The notes below the pieces were generated by a model. The model ran no database searches, was not told the DNA's origin, and was given only the letters and a program-made list of their open reading frames with translations. The position numbers and the translations under genes are program-made. A stretch of 64,000 nucleotides of DNA from Nocardia acididurans (GTDB taxonomy: Bacteria > Actinomycetota > Actinomycetes > Mycobacteriales > Mycobacteriaceae): contig NZ_JAERRJ010000001.1 of the NCBI RefSeq assembly GCF_016741815.1, positions 186,001-250,000 of the forward strand, in the 5' to 3' direction. Of this stretch, positions 17,408 to 26,838 are shown one piece after another. Each line of letters starts with the position of its first letter. Positions within the stretch are counted from its first letter, which is position 1.

Positions 17408-18478
17408 TCAAAGCGTGGTCACCGGGCGCGCCCAGCACATGATTTGTGCGCCGGATCGGGTGTAGGTGTAGTTGGCGCCGCCCCTGTTTCGGCGCAGCAC
17501 CACATACAGGCTCACCGGCTGCCCGGCCGGAACAACGCCGACGGCACTGCCGGGAGTCATGCTCGACGCGGCGAAGAAGGGCTGGAAGTCACAGAAGGAA
17601 TCCATTGCCATCACGAAACCCGAACCGAGAGCGACGATCTGGCCGTCCGCCGACCCGATGCGGACCTCGGCGTCAATCCTCGTGCTGGCATCGGTGGAGG
17701 TGGTGCGCAGCATCACCCCGCCCGACACCACGGGGCGCCAGGCCGAATCCTGCGCGGGAATCGCGAGCTGTGCGATGACATTCGGCGATGTACCGACATT
17801 GGTTTGGGATGCCCCGAAACCTGCGCTGCCATCCCATGCCTGTGTTTCACTGATGGACCACGGACCGCGGAGACCGGGGAAGGGCCGTGGTTCCCACTTT
17901 CCGGCCGTCCCGTTCCAGGTGGGAACGGACCCGTCCGGATGCGGGCCATCAGCGTAGTCCGCGGCCTGACGGATCGGTCCCGGCCCGCCGATTTCCCCCT
18001 CTCGGCCTCGCACGCCACGCGGAACCGTCAGGTGGAGAACAAGATTCGGCGGGGTACCGACGATAGTCGCTTGCAGTGGCGCTCCAACCTCGCCGGTGTC
18101 GACCGAGCCAAGGGAGACAACGCAGGGCGAACCATCCGGTCCGGCCGCACCGAAGGCGTCGGCGAAGGTATCGAAACCCGTGCCGTTCCAGTACACCAAC
18201 GTGTCCGATGACACCACCCGCCAGGCTTTACCAGCCTGTGCCGCACCAAGTTTCGTCGACATCGCCGAAAGAGCCGCCTGATCGGCGATATCCCCCTCCC
18301 AGCGGAACGGCCTGGCCGATTCTCCCACCGGTCCGCGATCTCCGGGAACGCCGGTCATCAACTCGAGCTCACCGGAGCGGGGGGTGCCGTGCAACGACTG
18401 CACCACCCCGGACGACCCGAGACCTTCATCGATTCCGCGCAGGTTGGTGGAGTCGAAGTATTCACCAACAGTAGACAT
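17408..18478 (-). CDS. Collagen-like minor tail protein (adhesin paralogue 2)
   Basis: A 356-residue protein starting MSTVGEYFDS with GGAG about 10 bases upstream; an ATG nine codons earlier would overlap the previous gene. It has the family segment WEGDIADQAALSAM to AWRVVSSDTLVYW, Gly-Pro-rich linkers (GVRGREGEIGGPG) and the C-terminal beta domain (RGPWSISETQ, WRPVVSGG, VVPAGQPVSLYVVLRR). The gap to the upstream stop is one base. The C-terminal domains of the three paralogues differ most, as expected for receptor-binding domains. Confidence 0.8.
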   Translation of the reverse strand: MSTVGEYFDSTNLRGIDEGLGSSGVVQSLHGTPRSGELELMTGVPGDRGPVGESARPFRWEGDIADQAALSAMSTKLGAAQAGKAWRVVSSDTLVYWNGTGFDTFADAFGAAGPDGSPCVVSLGSVDTGEVGAPLQATIVGTPPNLVLHLTVPRGVRGREGEIGGPGPIRQAADYADGPHPDGSVPTWNGTAGKWEPRPFPGLRGPWSISETQAWDGSAGFGASQTNVGTSPNVIAQLAIPAQDSAWRPVVSGGVMLRTTSTDASTRIDAEVRIGSADGQIVALGSGFVMAMDSFCDFQPFFAASSMTPGSAVGVVPAGQPVSLYVVLRRNRGGANYTYTRSGAQIMCWARPVTTL

Positions 18479-18479
18479 T

Positions 18480-19517
18480 TCAGCTTGCTCCGATCGGATG
18501 CGCATGGACGACCAGGGACGCGCGCGCGTTGTCGAACGCGATATCGCCGCTGTCCGCCAAGCGTTCGATGAGAACGACCAGATTCGCGGGCTGCCCGGCC
18601 GGCACGGCGGCGAAAGTCGAATTCGGAGCCAGCGTTTTGGTGGCCCTGCCCTCCCCGTAAGAGGGAATCAACGGAAGATAGAGCCAGTCCCCACCCGATG
18701 GACTGGTTGTAGCGAGCACTTCGCCTTCGGAATGATGCAACCGCACCATCGCCATGGCACCGCCACCGAAAGGCGAGTACTGGTATATGTGCCCGCTCAC
18801 ACGAGGACGCCAGGCGAACGGTTGCGCGGGCACCGTGAAGGTTCCCACCGTCAGGCGAGAGGTATTGGCCTGCTGGTCTTCCGAGAAGTCAGTTTCATAC
18901 CAGGACCAGGGACCGGCACCCAACGGCGGTGGGGCAGAGCGGAACTTGCGCCCTGCGCTGTGGAAGGCGAAGACACCCCCGGGCATCGGCGCGATGGACT
19001 TGTCGTAGTCGTCGGCCTCGGTGATCGTGCCCGACTCGCCAGGTGGCCCTTTCGGACCTTGCAGACCGGCCGGAACAGTCACCCGCAGTCGCGATTGACC
19101 ACCCGCGCCGATGAATTCGACGGCCGGATTGGTCAGCTTCTCGTCGTGCACGGTTTCGATGCCTACGATCTGGGCCGCTGCCGCGACCGGACCCTGCGGC
19201 CCCACCGCGGACGGAGAGTGCCGCCACTGGTTGCCGGTCCACACGTCCATTCCGTCGTCATCCAGCCGGTGCCACCACTTTCCTCGATCTTCGGGACCGA
19301 GACCGGCTGGGCGAGAGCCGGAGTCCGCGATCTCACCCATCTTCTGGAAGGTGGTGCGTGGTCTGCCGAGCCGGCCGGGCGAACCGGGCGGGCCCGCGGG
19401 CAGCGGCATGTCCGCGACATCATCGGGAAGCGTCACTTCAGCTGTCAGGATCGGCAGCCCATCCACGTCGTGCTCGCGATGCACGGTGATATGAGCGGGA
19501 AAGGCGATGTCCGCCAT
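18480..19517 (-). CDS. Collagen-like minor tail protein (adhesin paralogue 1)
   Basis: A 345-residue protein starting MADIAFPAHI after a strong GGAGGAG site. It contains the Gly-Pro linkers PLPAGPPGSPGRLG and GLQGPKGPPGESG, a WWHRLDDDGMDVW segment in the place of the paralogues' AWRVV segment, and the shared C-terminal beta domain (GPWSWYETD, FAWRPRVSG, AVPAGQPANLVVLIER). It is the first of three tandem paralogues after the tip protein gene. Confidence 0.8.
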   Translation of the reverse strand: MADIAFPAHITVHREHDVDGLPILTAEVTLPDDVADMPLPAGPPGSPGRLGRPRTTFQKMGEIADSGSRPAGLGPEDRGKWWHRLDDDGMDVWTGNQWRHSPSAVGPQGPVAAAAQIVGIETVHDEKLTNPAVEFIGAGGQSRLRVTVPAGLQGPKGPPGESGTITEADDYDKSIAPMPGGVFAFHSAGRKFRSAPPPLGAGPWSWYETDFSEDQQANTSRLTVGTFTVPAQPFAWRPRVSGHIYQYSPFGGGAMAMVRLHHSEGEVLATTSPSGGDWLYLPLIPSYGEGRATKTLAPNSTFAAVPAGQPANLVVLIERLADSGDIAFDNARASLVVHAHPIGAS

Positions 19518-19540
19518 GGTTTCTCCTCCACATGCGAGGG

Positions 19541-21160
19541 TCAGAAGATGAGCAGGTCGAGATCCGCGCCGACGTCGGTGGCCAGATCTTTGATCGCATT
19601 GGCCACCCGGCCCAGACGCTGCCACGCCTTCACCACGGCGTCTTCCTCGTCGGAACCGTCGCCAACTGTGATCTCCCATTTCGCGGAGTTCTCGCGATCG
19701 TCGAGGAAGGTCAGTTCGGTGACGTAGTCGGTGAAAACCTGTCCGCTCAGGGCGAATCCGATTTGGTCACCGAGTTCGAAATCCTTGCCCAGGATGTACG
19801 GGGCACCGTCTTCGATGGTCACCCGCTTACTGGTGTAGCCGCGGGTCAGATGCAGGCCCTGCCGGGCGGCGACCAGGCCATCCAGATTGAATGCCTTGTC
19901 ACTACCGCTGATGTACAGCTCCCGGAACGCGTACGGGCCCGCACGGCGCACCCGGCCCATGTCCCGGTAGACCATCCAAGCGAGGAACACGTCGTCAAGT
20001 TGACCGCGGTAGAGCCAGCCCAGGCCGATGAACGACAGCAAGCCCTTGATCACGAGCTCGATACCCGCGTTCACCCATCCTGGTGATCTACCACCGATGA
20101 TGATGTCGGTCGCGGTCGGCTTGTGCAACGCCACTTCCGACGGGCCGATACCGGAGTACTCGCCTTCGAAGTACCAGACCCACGGAAAGTTGCGGAAGGT
20201 GCCCAGCCGGCCCGGATGACCGTAGACAGCCTCGTATTCGGAAGTGGAATCGAATCTCGGATACCGCACCGGTGTGGTGCCATCATCGGTGAATTCCTCT
20301 ATCCACGAAACGATTCCGTCGAGCAGGGTCCCGGTGGGACCGGTCACGCCGGATTTGTCGACCGTCTCCAGCACCACGGTGGGCTTGTCCAGATAGAACC
20401 ACTCAGGCGCAGGCTGCTCGTCTTCGCCGGGAAGGTAGAAACGCGCGGTGAGCATGACACCGGCATCGTCGAGCATGGGCGCGAACAGCTTGTCTGCCAT
20501 GTCGAATCGCGCGGACGCGGCGCTCCACATGCTCGTATCGGTGAGCGGATTCACCGGCACCACCGCGATGGGGAACAGAGTGTCACCGATTCCGCCCCAG
20601 CGCGGGTCGTCGAACTTGTCCGGCGGCACCCACCCCGGAGCCTGGAGCCGCATGAGGTTCGCGGTCAGGTAGGTGGTGATCAGCGTGCGCACCGGGCCGA
20701 ACAGGATCATGTGCCGCGGGAACTGCGCCAGCACCGGTGCGAACGGGCTGGCCCAGCAGCAGATGGTGGCGATGTGATTCCAGCAGTGGATGGCCTCGAT
20801 GTCGATGGTCTCCACGCCGTGCTCGTCACGTACGATCGATGCCTTGGTGATGTAGCCGTCCCAGCGGAATCCCTTGGTGTTCACCGTGATCGGGATCGTG
20901 GCGTCCTCGCCGTCGGGATTGTTGAAGAGATGGTCGAAGTGCACCATGTCGCGCGGGCAGATCATCTTCAGACCGCCTGCCGCGTTGCGCGGATAGGTGA
21001 ACTCCAGTGAGAGGTACTGTCGCTCCTCGCCTACCTCCTGGAGGTACTTGTCCCAATACCGGACGAGCACATCGGGATCGCGGCGCTCCTCGCGCTCGAT
21101 CAGATATGCCTCGTCCATGCGTCGTGTCTCGCCGTGCGGATCCCAGACCGGCGCGCTCAT
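19541..21160 (-). CDS. Phage tail tip protein, ReqiPepy6 Gp37-like
   Basis: A 539-residue protein starting MSAPVWDPHGETRR, whose ATG overlaps the stop of the previous gene by one base (TGATG). Its features are those of the siphovirus Gp37-like family found in Rhodococcus and mycobacterial phages: an N-terminal hub-like domain (YLSLEFTYPRNAAGGLKMICP, then TVNTKGFRWDGYI), a long aromatic-rich middle, and the late segment RVTIEDGAPYILGKDFELGDQIGF. It probably forms the tail hub below the distal tail protein. Confidence 0.85.
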   Translation of the reverse strand: MSAPVWDPHGETRRMDEAYLIEREERRDPDVLVRYWDKYLQEVGEERQYLSLEFTYPRNAAGGLKMICPRDMVHFDHLFNNPDGEDATIPITVNTKGFRWDGYITKASIVRDEHGVETIDIEAIHCWNHIATICCWASPFAPVLAQFPRHMILFGPVRTLITTYLTANLMRLQAPGWVPPDKFDDPRWGGIGDTLFPIAVVPVNPLTDTSMWSAASARFDMADKLFAPMLDDAGVMLTARFYLPGEDEQPAPEWFYLDKPTVVLETVDKSGVTGPTGTLLDGIVSWIEEFTDDGTTPVRYPRFDSTSEYEAVYGHPGRLGTFRNFPWVWYFEGEYSGIGPSEVALHKPTATDIIIGGRSPGWVNAGIELVIKGLLSFIGLGWLYRGQLDDVFLAWMVYRDMGRVRRAGPYAFRELYISGSDKAFNLDGLVAARQGLHLTRGYTSKRVTIEDGAPYILGKDFELGDQIGFALSGQVFTDYVTELTFLDDRENSAKWEITVGDGSDEEDAVVKAWQRLGRVANAIKDLATDVGADLDLLIF

Positions 21161-22056
21161 CAGAACGGCCTCGAGGATCGCGGCGTGACCGAGACGACCA
21201 GGCTCGACGCCGTGGTGCCGCCGTCCACCTGCACAAGAATCTCGGTGGAACTCCACGGCGGCAGCGCCGCCAGCCAGCGGCGGCCGGCGAGCTGGCCCCA
21301 CACATTGCTGCCCGCGGTATTGCCCGAGGAGTAGACGCGTGCGGTGCGGTGCCGAGGATGAGTGTCGATCCGCAGCGTCTGCCCGGCTTCCAACCTGGGT
21401 GTCTGCACCAGCCTCGGCTGCTCACCTCCGGCAAACGGGTCCAGGATGGCCCAGCGGCCCGGACCGTTCATGGTGTATCGCGGCCATGCCGGCTGGTCGG
21501 CGGCATTGCGCGCGCGGACGGTCCCTTCGTCGAGCCCGGCGGTATTGGTCCACACCGCGGTCTCCTCGAAATGCCGCTCCAGCGGATCCATCGCGGTCGC
21601 CGACATCTTGTACGCCACAGCGGCATTGCGCGCGGGATCGACGTCCCCGACGAACTCGGGGGCGGCATCCAGTTGCGCCTGTTGGAAGCGCCAGCCCTGG
21701 TGCCGGGTGAAATAGCCTACGGTGACGGGTTTATCGGTGGTCCATCCCCGGAACCAGGCGTCATGCACGGCGTGGAAGTCCCGAACCCGGTTGACCGCAC
21801 CGGTTTTCCCGGTGCCGGAGATCATGACGATGAAATCCCACTCCTTCTTCGACCGCACGGATCGATGAAAGGTAGCCCCGTCCTGCCGTGCGCCTTCCGA
21901 AACCAGCAGCTGCGTCGGCGCGAACATGAATCCGGTCTGCTGAGACAACCGCACTCCCTCGCGACCCGCGTTGCTGCCGGACAGATGCCACACTCTGCCG
22001 TTCACATCCCATACGACCACCTTCGTGTCGTATACATCCAATAGTTGGTGGGTCAT
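21160..22056 (-). CDS. Distal tail (Dit-like) protein
   Basis: A 298-residue protein from an ATG preceded by GAAGGG. Its beginning (DVYDTKVVVWDVNGRVWHLSG) and a central KKEWDFIVMISGTGKTG segment resemble actinophage minor tail proteins at the Dit position, directly after the tape-measure gene. A C-terminal galectin-like part (VQTPRLEAGQTLRIDTHPRHRTA) is also typical. It would link the tube to the tip hub. The assignment rests on gene order and resemblance. Confidence 0.75.
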   Translation of the reverse strand: MTHQLLDVYDTKVVVWDVNGRVWHLSGSNAGREGVRLSQQTGFMFAPTQLLVSEGARQDGATFHRSVRSKKEWDFIVMISGTGKTGAVNRVRDFHAVHDAWFRGWTTDKPVTVGYFTRHQGWRFQQAQLDAAPEFVGDVDPARNAAVAYKMSATAMDPLERHFEETAVWTNTAGLDEGTVRARNAADQPAWPRYTMNGPGRWAILDPFAGGEQPRLVQTPRLEAGQTLRIDTHPRHRTARVYSSGNTAGSNVWGQLAGRRWLAALPPWSSTEILVQVDGGTTASSLVVSVTPRSSRPF

Positions 22057-22082
22057 TCTTCGAACCCTTCTCGGCGTTACGG

Positions 22083-22415
22083 CTACACGCCGTAGATCGA
22101 ATTCGCTGGATAGTCACCGAACTGTGTCTTCAACCACCACAGGAAGACACTCTCGGAGATGAACGGAACCGCGTTCGGGAGTCGTGACTCACCTGCGGCC
22201 GACGGGTCCGGTCCTGGCGGGGCAGGCAGATTGTCGGTACGAATCAGGCACCGCTGCTCGCCGAAGAAGGTCTCGCTTCCACTCCAGTACGTCACGAGGG
22301 TTTGTTCTTCCTCGCCGCCCGAGTACGCCGCCCAGAGAAGCTCGCTGCCGGCCGGCACCTGAATGGAGGTCCACGCATCGGTGGGCACGATCGGGATTCG
22401 ATAAATCTTGGTCAT
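22083..22415 (-). CDS. Small tail-locus hypothetical protein
   Basis: A 110-residue protein (KIYRIPIVPTDAWTSIQVPAG, then ESVFLWWLKTQFGDYPANSIYGV) lying between the tape-measure-like gene and the Dit-like gene. It has no membrane span or known motif. It may be a tail accessory protein. Spacing to both neighbours is short, which fits the same operon. Confidence 0.62.
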   Translation of the reverse strand: MTKIYRIPIVPTDAWTSIQVPAGSELLWAAYSGGEEEQTLVTYWSGSETFFGEQRCLIRTDNLPAPPGPDPSAAGESRLPNAVPFISESVFLWWLKTQFGDYPANSIYGV

Positions 22416-22485
22416 CTCAACATTCCGTTCAATAAGAAAATGTGTTTACGACTGGTGGCCGGCTCCTTTTCGGAGCAGTCTGAGG

Positions 22486-24789
22486 TCAGCGTCCGAACCC
22501 ACCGCCGCGCTGCTGCGCCAGAGTGCGCCGGCGATTCACCCGCTCCACCGCGATCGCCGCGGACTTCGGATCCAACCCGTTGAAGTTGTAGATATCGCCC
22601 TTGGCCGTATCCGCACCCGGCCCGTTCGCCAGATCGATCAGCCCGAACCCACCGCCGATCAACTCCTTGGCCGTACTGGCGACATACTCGATCGGTTTCG
22701 TCACGATCTCCGACGCGGTCTGCCCGATCATCGACCCCACGGTCGACCCGAGCACGGACCCGACCGCCGTGCCCAACGGCCCGGCCGCGGATCCCAGTGC
22801 GGCACCGATCGCCGACCCGATCTGCCCACCCGCGGCGGAAGCGAGACCGGAGATGCCCCCGGTGATTCCCTTGACCAGACCACCATTGGCAGCACCCGAC
22901 AAAAACCCCTGCAACCCTCCCTGGGCCAGCGCGGCCCCCGTCGCGGGATTCATCCCGTCGTCACCACCGAACAGGTCACCGAGGTCATTCGCGAGCGAAC
23001 TCGTCAGATCCGGCGTCGTACCGGCCGGCTCCGCAACTACCGGCTCGGACAGCGGCAACTCCAGCGTCCGCGCGGACAATCCGCCACCGAGCGCCTCGGC
23101 CAGCGTCCCGATCGGTGCCTGGAAATTCCAGCCACCACCACCGCTGTCGCCGTCGCCGAACAGCAACCCGTACAAGAACTCCGGTGACGGCACCCATCCC
23201 GAGTTGATCATCTCCAGCAGCGGCAGGAACTTGTCTGTCGCCGCAGCATTGACGATGAACTCGCCATCCGAAATGAACGCGAGATTGGAATCACTGACGC
23301 TGGTACCTTGGCCTGAGAAGTAGCCGCCGTTGGCGTAGCCATCGATCTCGGATAGTTTAAATTCCGCTGCCCGCAGCCTGTCCGCCCAAGCGGCGTGTGC
23401 TTCGACCTGTTCGCGGTACTGCTGCTGCTCCTCCACAGACCCGCCGTCACGAAGCATTGGCGCAGGCAGATCCGGCACATACGGTTCCCGGCCTTTCATC
23501 GATTCGATGTAGTCGCGGAGATAACCCGGATCATCTGGCAGCAGCCAATCGGGTGGCGGATCCTTGTAATCATCCAATTGACTCTGAATTGCCTTCGACG
23601 TCAAATAGGCCGTGACGGCACCTACGACAGCCCCTCCGATCGCACCCACAGCAACTCCGGCTGGGCCGACCGTAGCGCCGGCCGCACCTCCCGTGGCCGC
23701 AAAGGCGACCGCCGATGAGAACAACGCGCCGGCCGCAGTGCCCACAATTGCGCCTGTGCCCTCGCGAAGCACTGCTTCACCAAGAGTGTTGCCATCTTGC
23801 TGGACATCGGCGAGAATCGCGATCGGCAAAGTAACCAGACCGGCCATTCCACCCGCCCGCGTTCCGATTAGCGGGAATCGTCCGATATTTACCCGGTACT
23901 CCCCCATATATCCTGGAATTTCACGGGCAGGATCGTCGGCAAGTTGCATACCAAGTTCCGCCAAAGCGCCCGAAGAAGACCCATAGCCCATAAAACCGAG
24001 ATCCAGCTCTCCAGGTTTCATATAACTCAGACTGAACGGATCTGCCTTCGGATCGACGGGAACCAATTCCATCCCGTTCTCGGGATGGAATCGCACTTCC
24101 TTGACAGAGGGGGAGCCATAGATGAGCACGCTCTGAAGAAGCCCGTCCGATCCGTATATCCCCTTATACGATGTGCCGTAACCCATGAACGCACCCGGTC
24201 CGCTGACGATTCTATTCGTGTAGGACGTCGGATCCATTCCCGGTATCGACAGGTCCGTGACAACGGTGGTATACGTAACGCCGTCGATTTCCACGGCCGA
24301 CGACGACCGACCGACGACGACCCCCGAGGGCAGGACCGCAGAGCCCCCGGTTTCCGTCAGAGAGCCGACATTCAGCAGACCAACGAAATCTTCGATGCCG
24401 CCGGTCGGCGGCGGATCTTCCTGCCGCGGCTGCTGTGCAGCCACAACCTGGTCAACGAGCGTAGGGTTCCGATCCACGGTAACGGGCGACTGCCCAGGAA
24501 CGGTCCAGGTTTGCGTCAAATCCCCCGCAGACCCGTTCTGCACCTGCGTCCCTCCGGGTAGCGTCGCTGATTCCCCGGGGCCCAACTCGGGTCCACCACC
24601 AACAAGATAGGGGAGATCCTGAGCCAGATTGGGACCGCTCGGCTGAGCCTGCAACTGCGGAACCAGGATGTTCACGACCTCTTCATCGGTCCCGGTCATT
24701 ACGCTCGGCGGGCCATCGTTTCGCCCCTTCCCCTCATTGACAACTTTCAGGATGTCCGTGATACTGCCAGTGAATTCATCATCCGACAA
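22486..24789 (-). CDS. Tape-measure-like protein with an unusual N-terminal module
   Basis: A 767-residue protein from a TTG after GAAGGAG. Residues about 484-530 carry the conserved C-terminal tape-measure signature (GYANGGYFSGQGT, FISDGEFIVNAAATDKF, LLEMINSG). A Gly-zipper stretch (about 645-715) and the terminal motif NFNGLDPKSAAIAVERVNRR follow. The first 430 residues or so do not look like a coiled tape measure: they are beta-rich with two hydrophobic Gly/Ala regions (about 305-325 and 343-395), and their codons use more A/T. Position between the chaperones and Dit-like gene fits a tape measure. The N-terminal part may be a replacement or an effector. Confidence 0.75.
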   Translation of the reverse strand: MSDDEFTGSITDILKVVNEGKGRNDGPPSVMTGTDEEVVNILVPQLQAQPSGPNLAQDLPYLVGGGPELGPGESATLPGGTQVQNGSAGDLTQTWTVPGQSPVTVDRNPTLVDQVVAAQQPRQEDPPPTGGIEDFVGLLNVGSLTETGGSAVLPSGVVVGRSSSAVEIDGVTYTTVVTDLSIPGMDPTSYTNRIVSGPGAFMGYGTSYKGIYGSDGLLQSVLIYGSPSVKEVRFHPENGMELVPVDPKADPFSLSYMKPGELDLGFMGYGSSSGALAELGMQLADDPAREIPGYMGEYRVNIGRFPLIGTRAGGMAGLVTLPIAILADVQQDGNTLGEAVLREGTGAIVGTAAGALFSSAVAFAATGGAAGATVGPAGVAVGAIGGAVVGAVTAYLTSKAIQSQLDDYKDPPPDWLLPDDPGYLRDYIESMKGREPYVPDLPAPMLRDGGSVEEQQQYREQVEAHAAWADRLRAAEFKLSEIDGYANGGYFSGQGTSVSDSNLAFISDGEFIVNAAATDKFLPLLEMINSGWVPSPEFLYGLLFGDGDSGGGGWNFQAPIGTLAEALGGGLSARTLELPLSEPVVAEPAGTTPDLTSSLANDLGDLFGGDDGMNPATGAALAQGGLQGFLSGAANGGLVKGITGGISGLASAAGGQIGSAIGAALGSAAGPLGTAVGSVLGSTVGSMIGQTASEIVTKPIEYVASTAKELIGGGFGLIDLANGPGADTAKGDIYNFNGLDPKSAAIAVERVNRRRTLAQQRGGGFGR

Positions 24790-24917
24790 CGTGCTACTCC
24801 TTCAATGTTCACTAGAAAATGACTGGAACGGATTGTCATCAGGCTGGCTGATGCGAGAGCGCCGAAATCGGCGTGCAATTATTGGCAAATCTATCGATGT
24901 CATAATTCGAGGACGAA

Positions 24918-25763
24918 TTGAGAATTCCAAACACTACGGGAACCACCGAGCCGCCCGAGGGATACGAAAGAATCTACGCTTGGCACGAGGGGCGCGGAAT
25001 CGGTGGTGTGATTATTGGAATACTATTCCTTGCGATAGCCGCAATTCTGGCGCTCGGCGGGTTTGAGATACAGGAACTTTCCGTCAGACTGGCTACCGTA
25101 CTGGCAATCATATCGATCGGTGCGATGGGAATTTCTAGCCCACTTTTCGCCCCAGCCTGGAGGATTCCTCAGGTGGTCACTACAAACCACCCTCATACGT
25201 TCATCCTACGGTATCCGTTCTTCACTCCGCGCCATCTGTTCACCATGCTCTGCATAACATCCACATTCACATCAGGCATATTTTTGAGTTGGAGATATCA
25301 ACAAGTCGTGCCCGCTGTCTGCATTGGAGGTCTGATCGCAGTATTTGGATTCGGCGTACTGCCCCATGCTATTCGATGTGCATATTTCGGCAGACTAGTA
25401 CTATCCCCGGACCATATCCGCGTCAAGACCCACCGTTGCGACTGGGAATTCCCATGGACAGCGACCACCAGTTTCGCAGCAGATGTCACTTCGCGTGATG
25501 GTGGCGCGATCGATGTGAGGTGCCCCGCCAAGGCGATGACCTCCCGACCAACGTCGCATAAACCGTTGGATTGGTGGACGCCACTGAAATCAGACGATGG
25601 ACCCTGGAAGATCGTGCCGGCCATGTGGGGCGTCAATCCGAATTCATTGTTATCGACGCTCAATCACCTGCACACTCATCCGAAGCACCGAACGACGCTG
25701 AGCGCTGGCGAACTCACAGCCATGCTGATGCCTTCGACTCAATCAGATGGTTCTATGCGCTGA
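24918..25763 (+). CDS. PH-like-domain membrane protein (cargo paralogue A)
   Basis: A 281-residue protein from a TTG after GAGGA. It has paired membrane spans (GVIIGILFLAIAAILALGGF; TVLAIISIGAMGISS; then two near residues 115-160), followed by a soluble part with RVKTHRCDWEFPW and a C-terminal block DGPWKIVPAMWGVNPNSL to GELTAMLMPS. The DWEFPW motif and the C-terminal block recur in the products at 25830 and 27541. Sampled G+C is near 53 percent against about 73 percent in etfD. It is head-to-head with the tape-measure-like gene. Function unknown. Confidence 0.72.
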   Translation: MRIPNTTGTTEPPEGYERIYAWHEGRGIGGVIIGILFLAIAAILALGGFEIQELSVRLATVLAIISIGAMGISSPLFAPAWRIPQVVTTNHPHTFILRYPFFTPRHLFTMLCITSTFTSGIFLSWRYQQVVPAVCIGGLIAVFGFGVLPHAIRCAYFGRLVLSPDHIRVKTHRCDWEFPWTATTSFAADVTSRDGGAIDVRCPAKAMTSRPTSHKPLDWWTPLKSDDGPWKIVPAMWGVNPNSLLSTLNHLHTHPKHRTTLSAGELTAMLMPSTQSDGSMR

Positions 25764-25829
25764 ATCTCGGAAACCTCCGAGTAGCACTGGATCCCGGCTG
25801 TCGGAGCAACAACTTTCAGGAGAATTCAC

Positions 25830-26759
25830 ATGACGTGGAACCAACATTCACCGCCACCTGAGGGTTCGGGTGAAGCCCCCTCTACTCTCGAATCCCCTGA
25901 CGCACCGCAGGACTTCCGATGGCATTGCGTCTGGCGGGAATCCCTCAAGGTCGGATTCTGGATCGCCGGGGGAACGGCCTTCGCGGTAGCGATTTGGCCT
26001 CCGCTGACGGGATTCTCGCTTTCACCCTGGATATTGCCTGCAGCGTACTTCGCATCCGTAGGCATCGCGGCGGGATCGGCCTCGCGGATCGCCCTCAGCC
26101 GACATCCACAGATCAGTCCCCTCGAATTGGACCAGTCAACGGCGGCAACGCTCCGACAGCCATGGCTGTACACGATTTTCGTAGCCAGCTTCCTGCCGAT
26201 ATTTGCCACATTAGCGCTATTGGGAAATTCTACCGACGAGTCCGAAGTCATCCTGTACAGCATGATTGGCATCGCCATCGTTGTGCCAGCCCTTGTACTA
26301 GCGATTTGGTCCCGGCGCAGTGCGCAGTTAATCCTTTCTCCGAATAGCTTCCGCGCTGTCACTCCCACATACGACTGGGAGTTCCCGTGGGATGCCGTTA
26401 CCGCCCTCGAGACCGGCGATGACAGAGAAGGCTTGGCAACCATAAAAATCCATTGTGCTCGCACTGCGATGATTTCACGTCGATCCCGATTCCGCACACC
26501 GGAAAGTTCGATACCTCCACGATCTTCCGATAACGGACCATGGGCTATTACCCCGGCTTCATGGGGAGCATCTCCAAACTCCCTGATATCGGTTCTCATA
26601 TATCTGCGTACACACGATGAAGCCCGTAATACACTGAGCCATGCCCAGTTGCGCGCCATGCTGAAGCCACCGCCAGCACGCGTCCGCCGGCAGGTGAGTT
26701 CGACGGCCGGCTCCGGAGCAAGGACGCCAGAGTTCCGATTCCAAGTGGACAATCCCTGA
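25830..26759 (+). CDS. PH-like-domain membrane protein (cargo paralogue B)
   Basis: A 309-residue protein with a good AGGAG site before the ATG. Four membrane spans in two pairs are visible (about residues 50-95 and 125-165), then TPTYDWEFPWDAVTAL and the C-terminal block NGPWAITPASWGASPNSL to LRAMLKPPP, shared with the neighbouring paralogues. The N-terminus is a Pro/Ser-rich cytoplasmic segment. The PH-like fold is inferred from similarity of layout to bacterial PH-domain membrane proteins. Confidence 0.72.
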   Translation: MTWNQHSPPPEGSGEAPSTLESPDAPQDFRWHCVWRESLKVGFWIAGGTAFAVAIWPPLTGFSLSPWILPAAYFASVGIAAGSASRIALSRHPQISPLELDQSTAATLRQPWLYTIFVASFLPIFATLALLGNSTDESEVILYSMIGIAIVVPALVLAIWSRRSAQLILSPNSFRAVTPTYDWEFPWDAVTALETGDDREGLATIKIHCARTAMISRRSRFRTPESSIPPRSSDNGPWAITPASWGASPNSLISVLIYLRTHDEARNTLSHAQLRAMLKPPPARVRRQVSSTAGSGARTPEFRFQVDNP

Positions 26760-26838
26760 GTCCATCGGGATCACCAAGCGCAGCCACAATCGCGCAGGCG
26801 CTCTCCCAAATGGGCCGAATCCCAGTAGGATTCGAATC

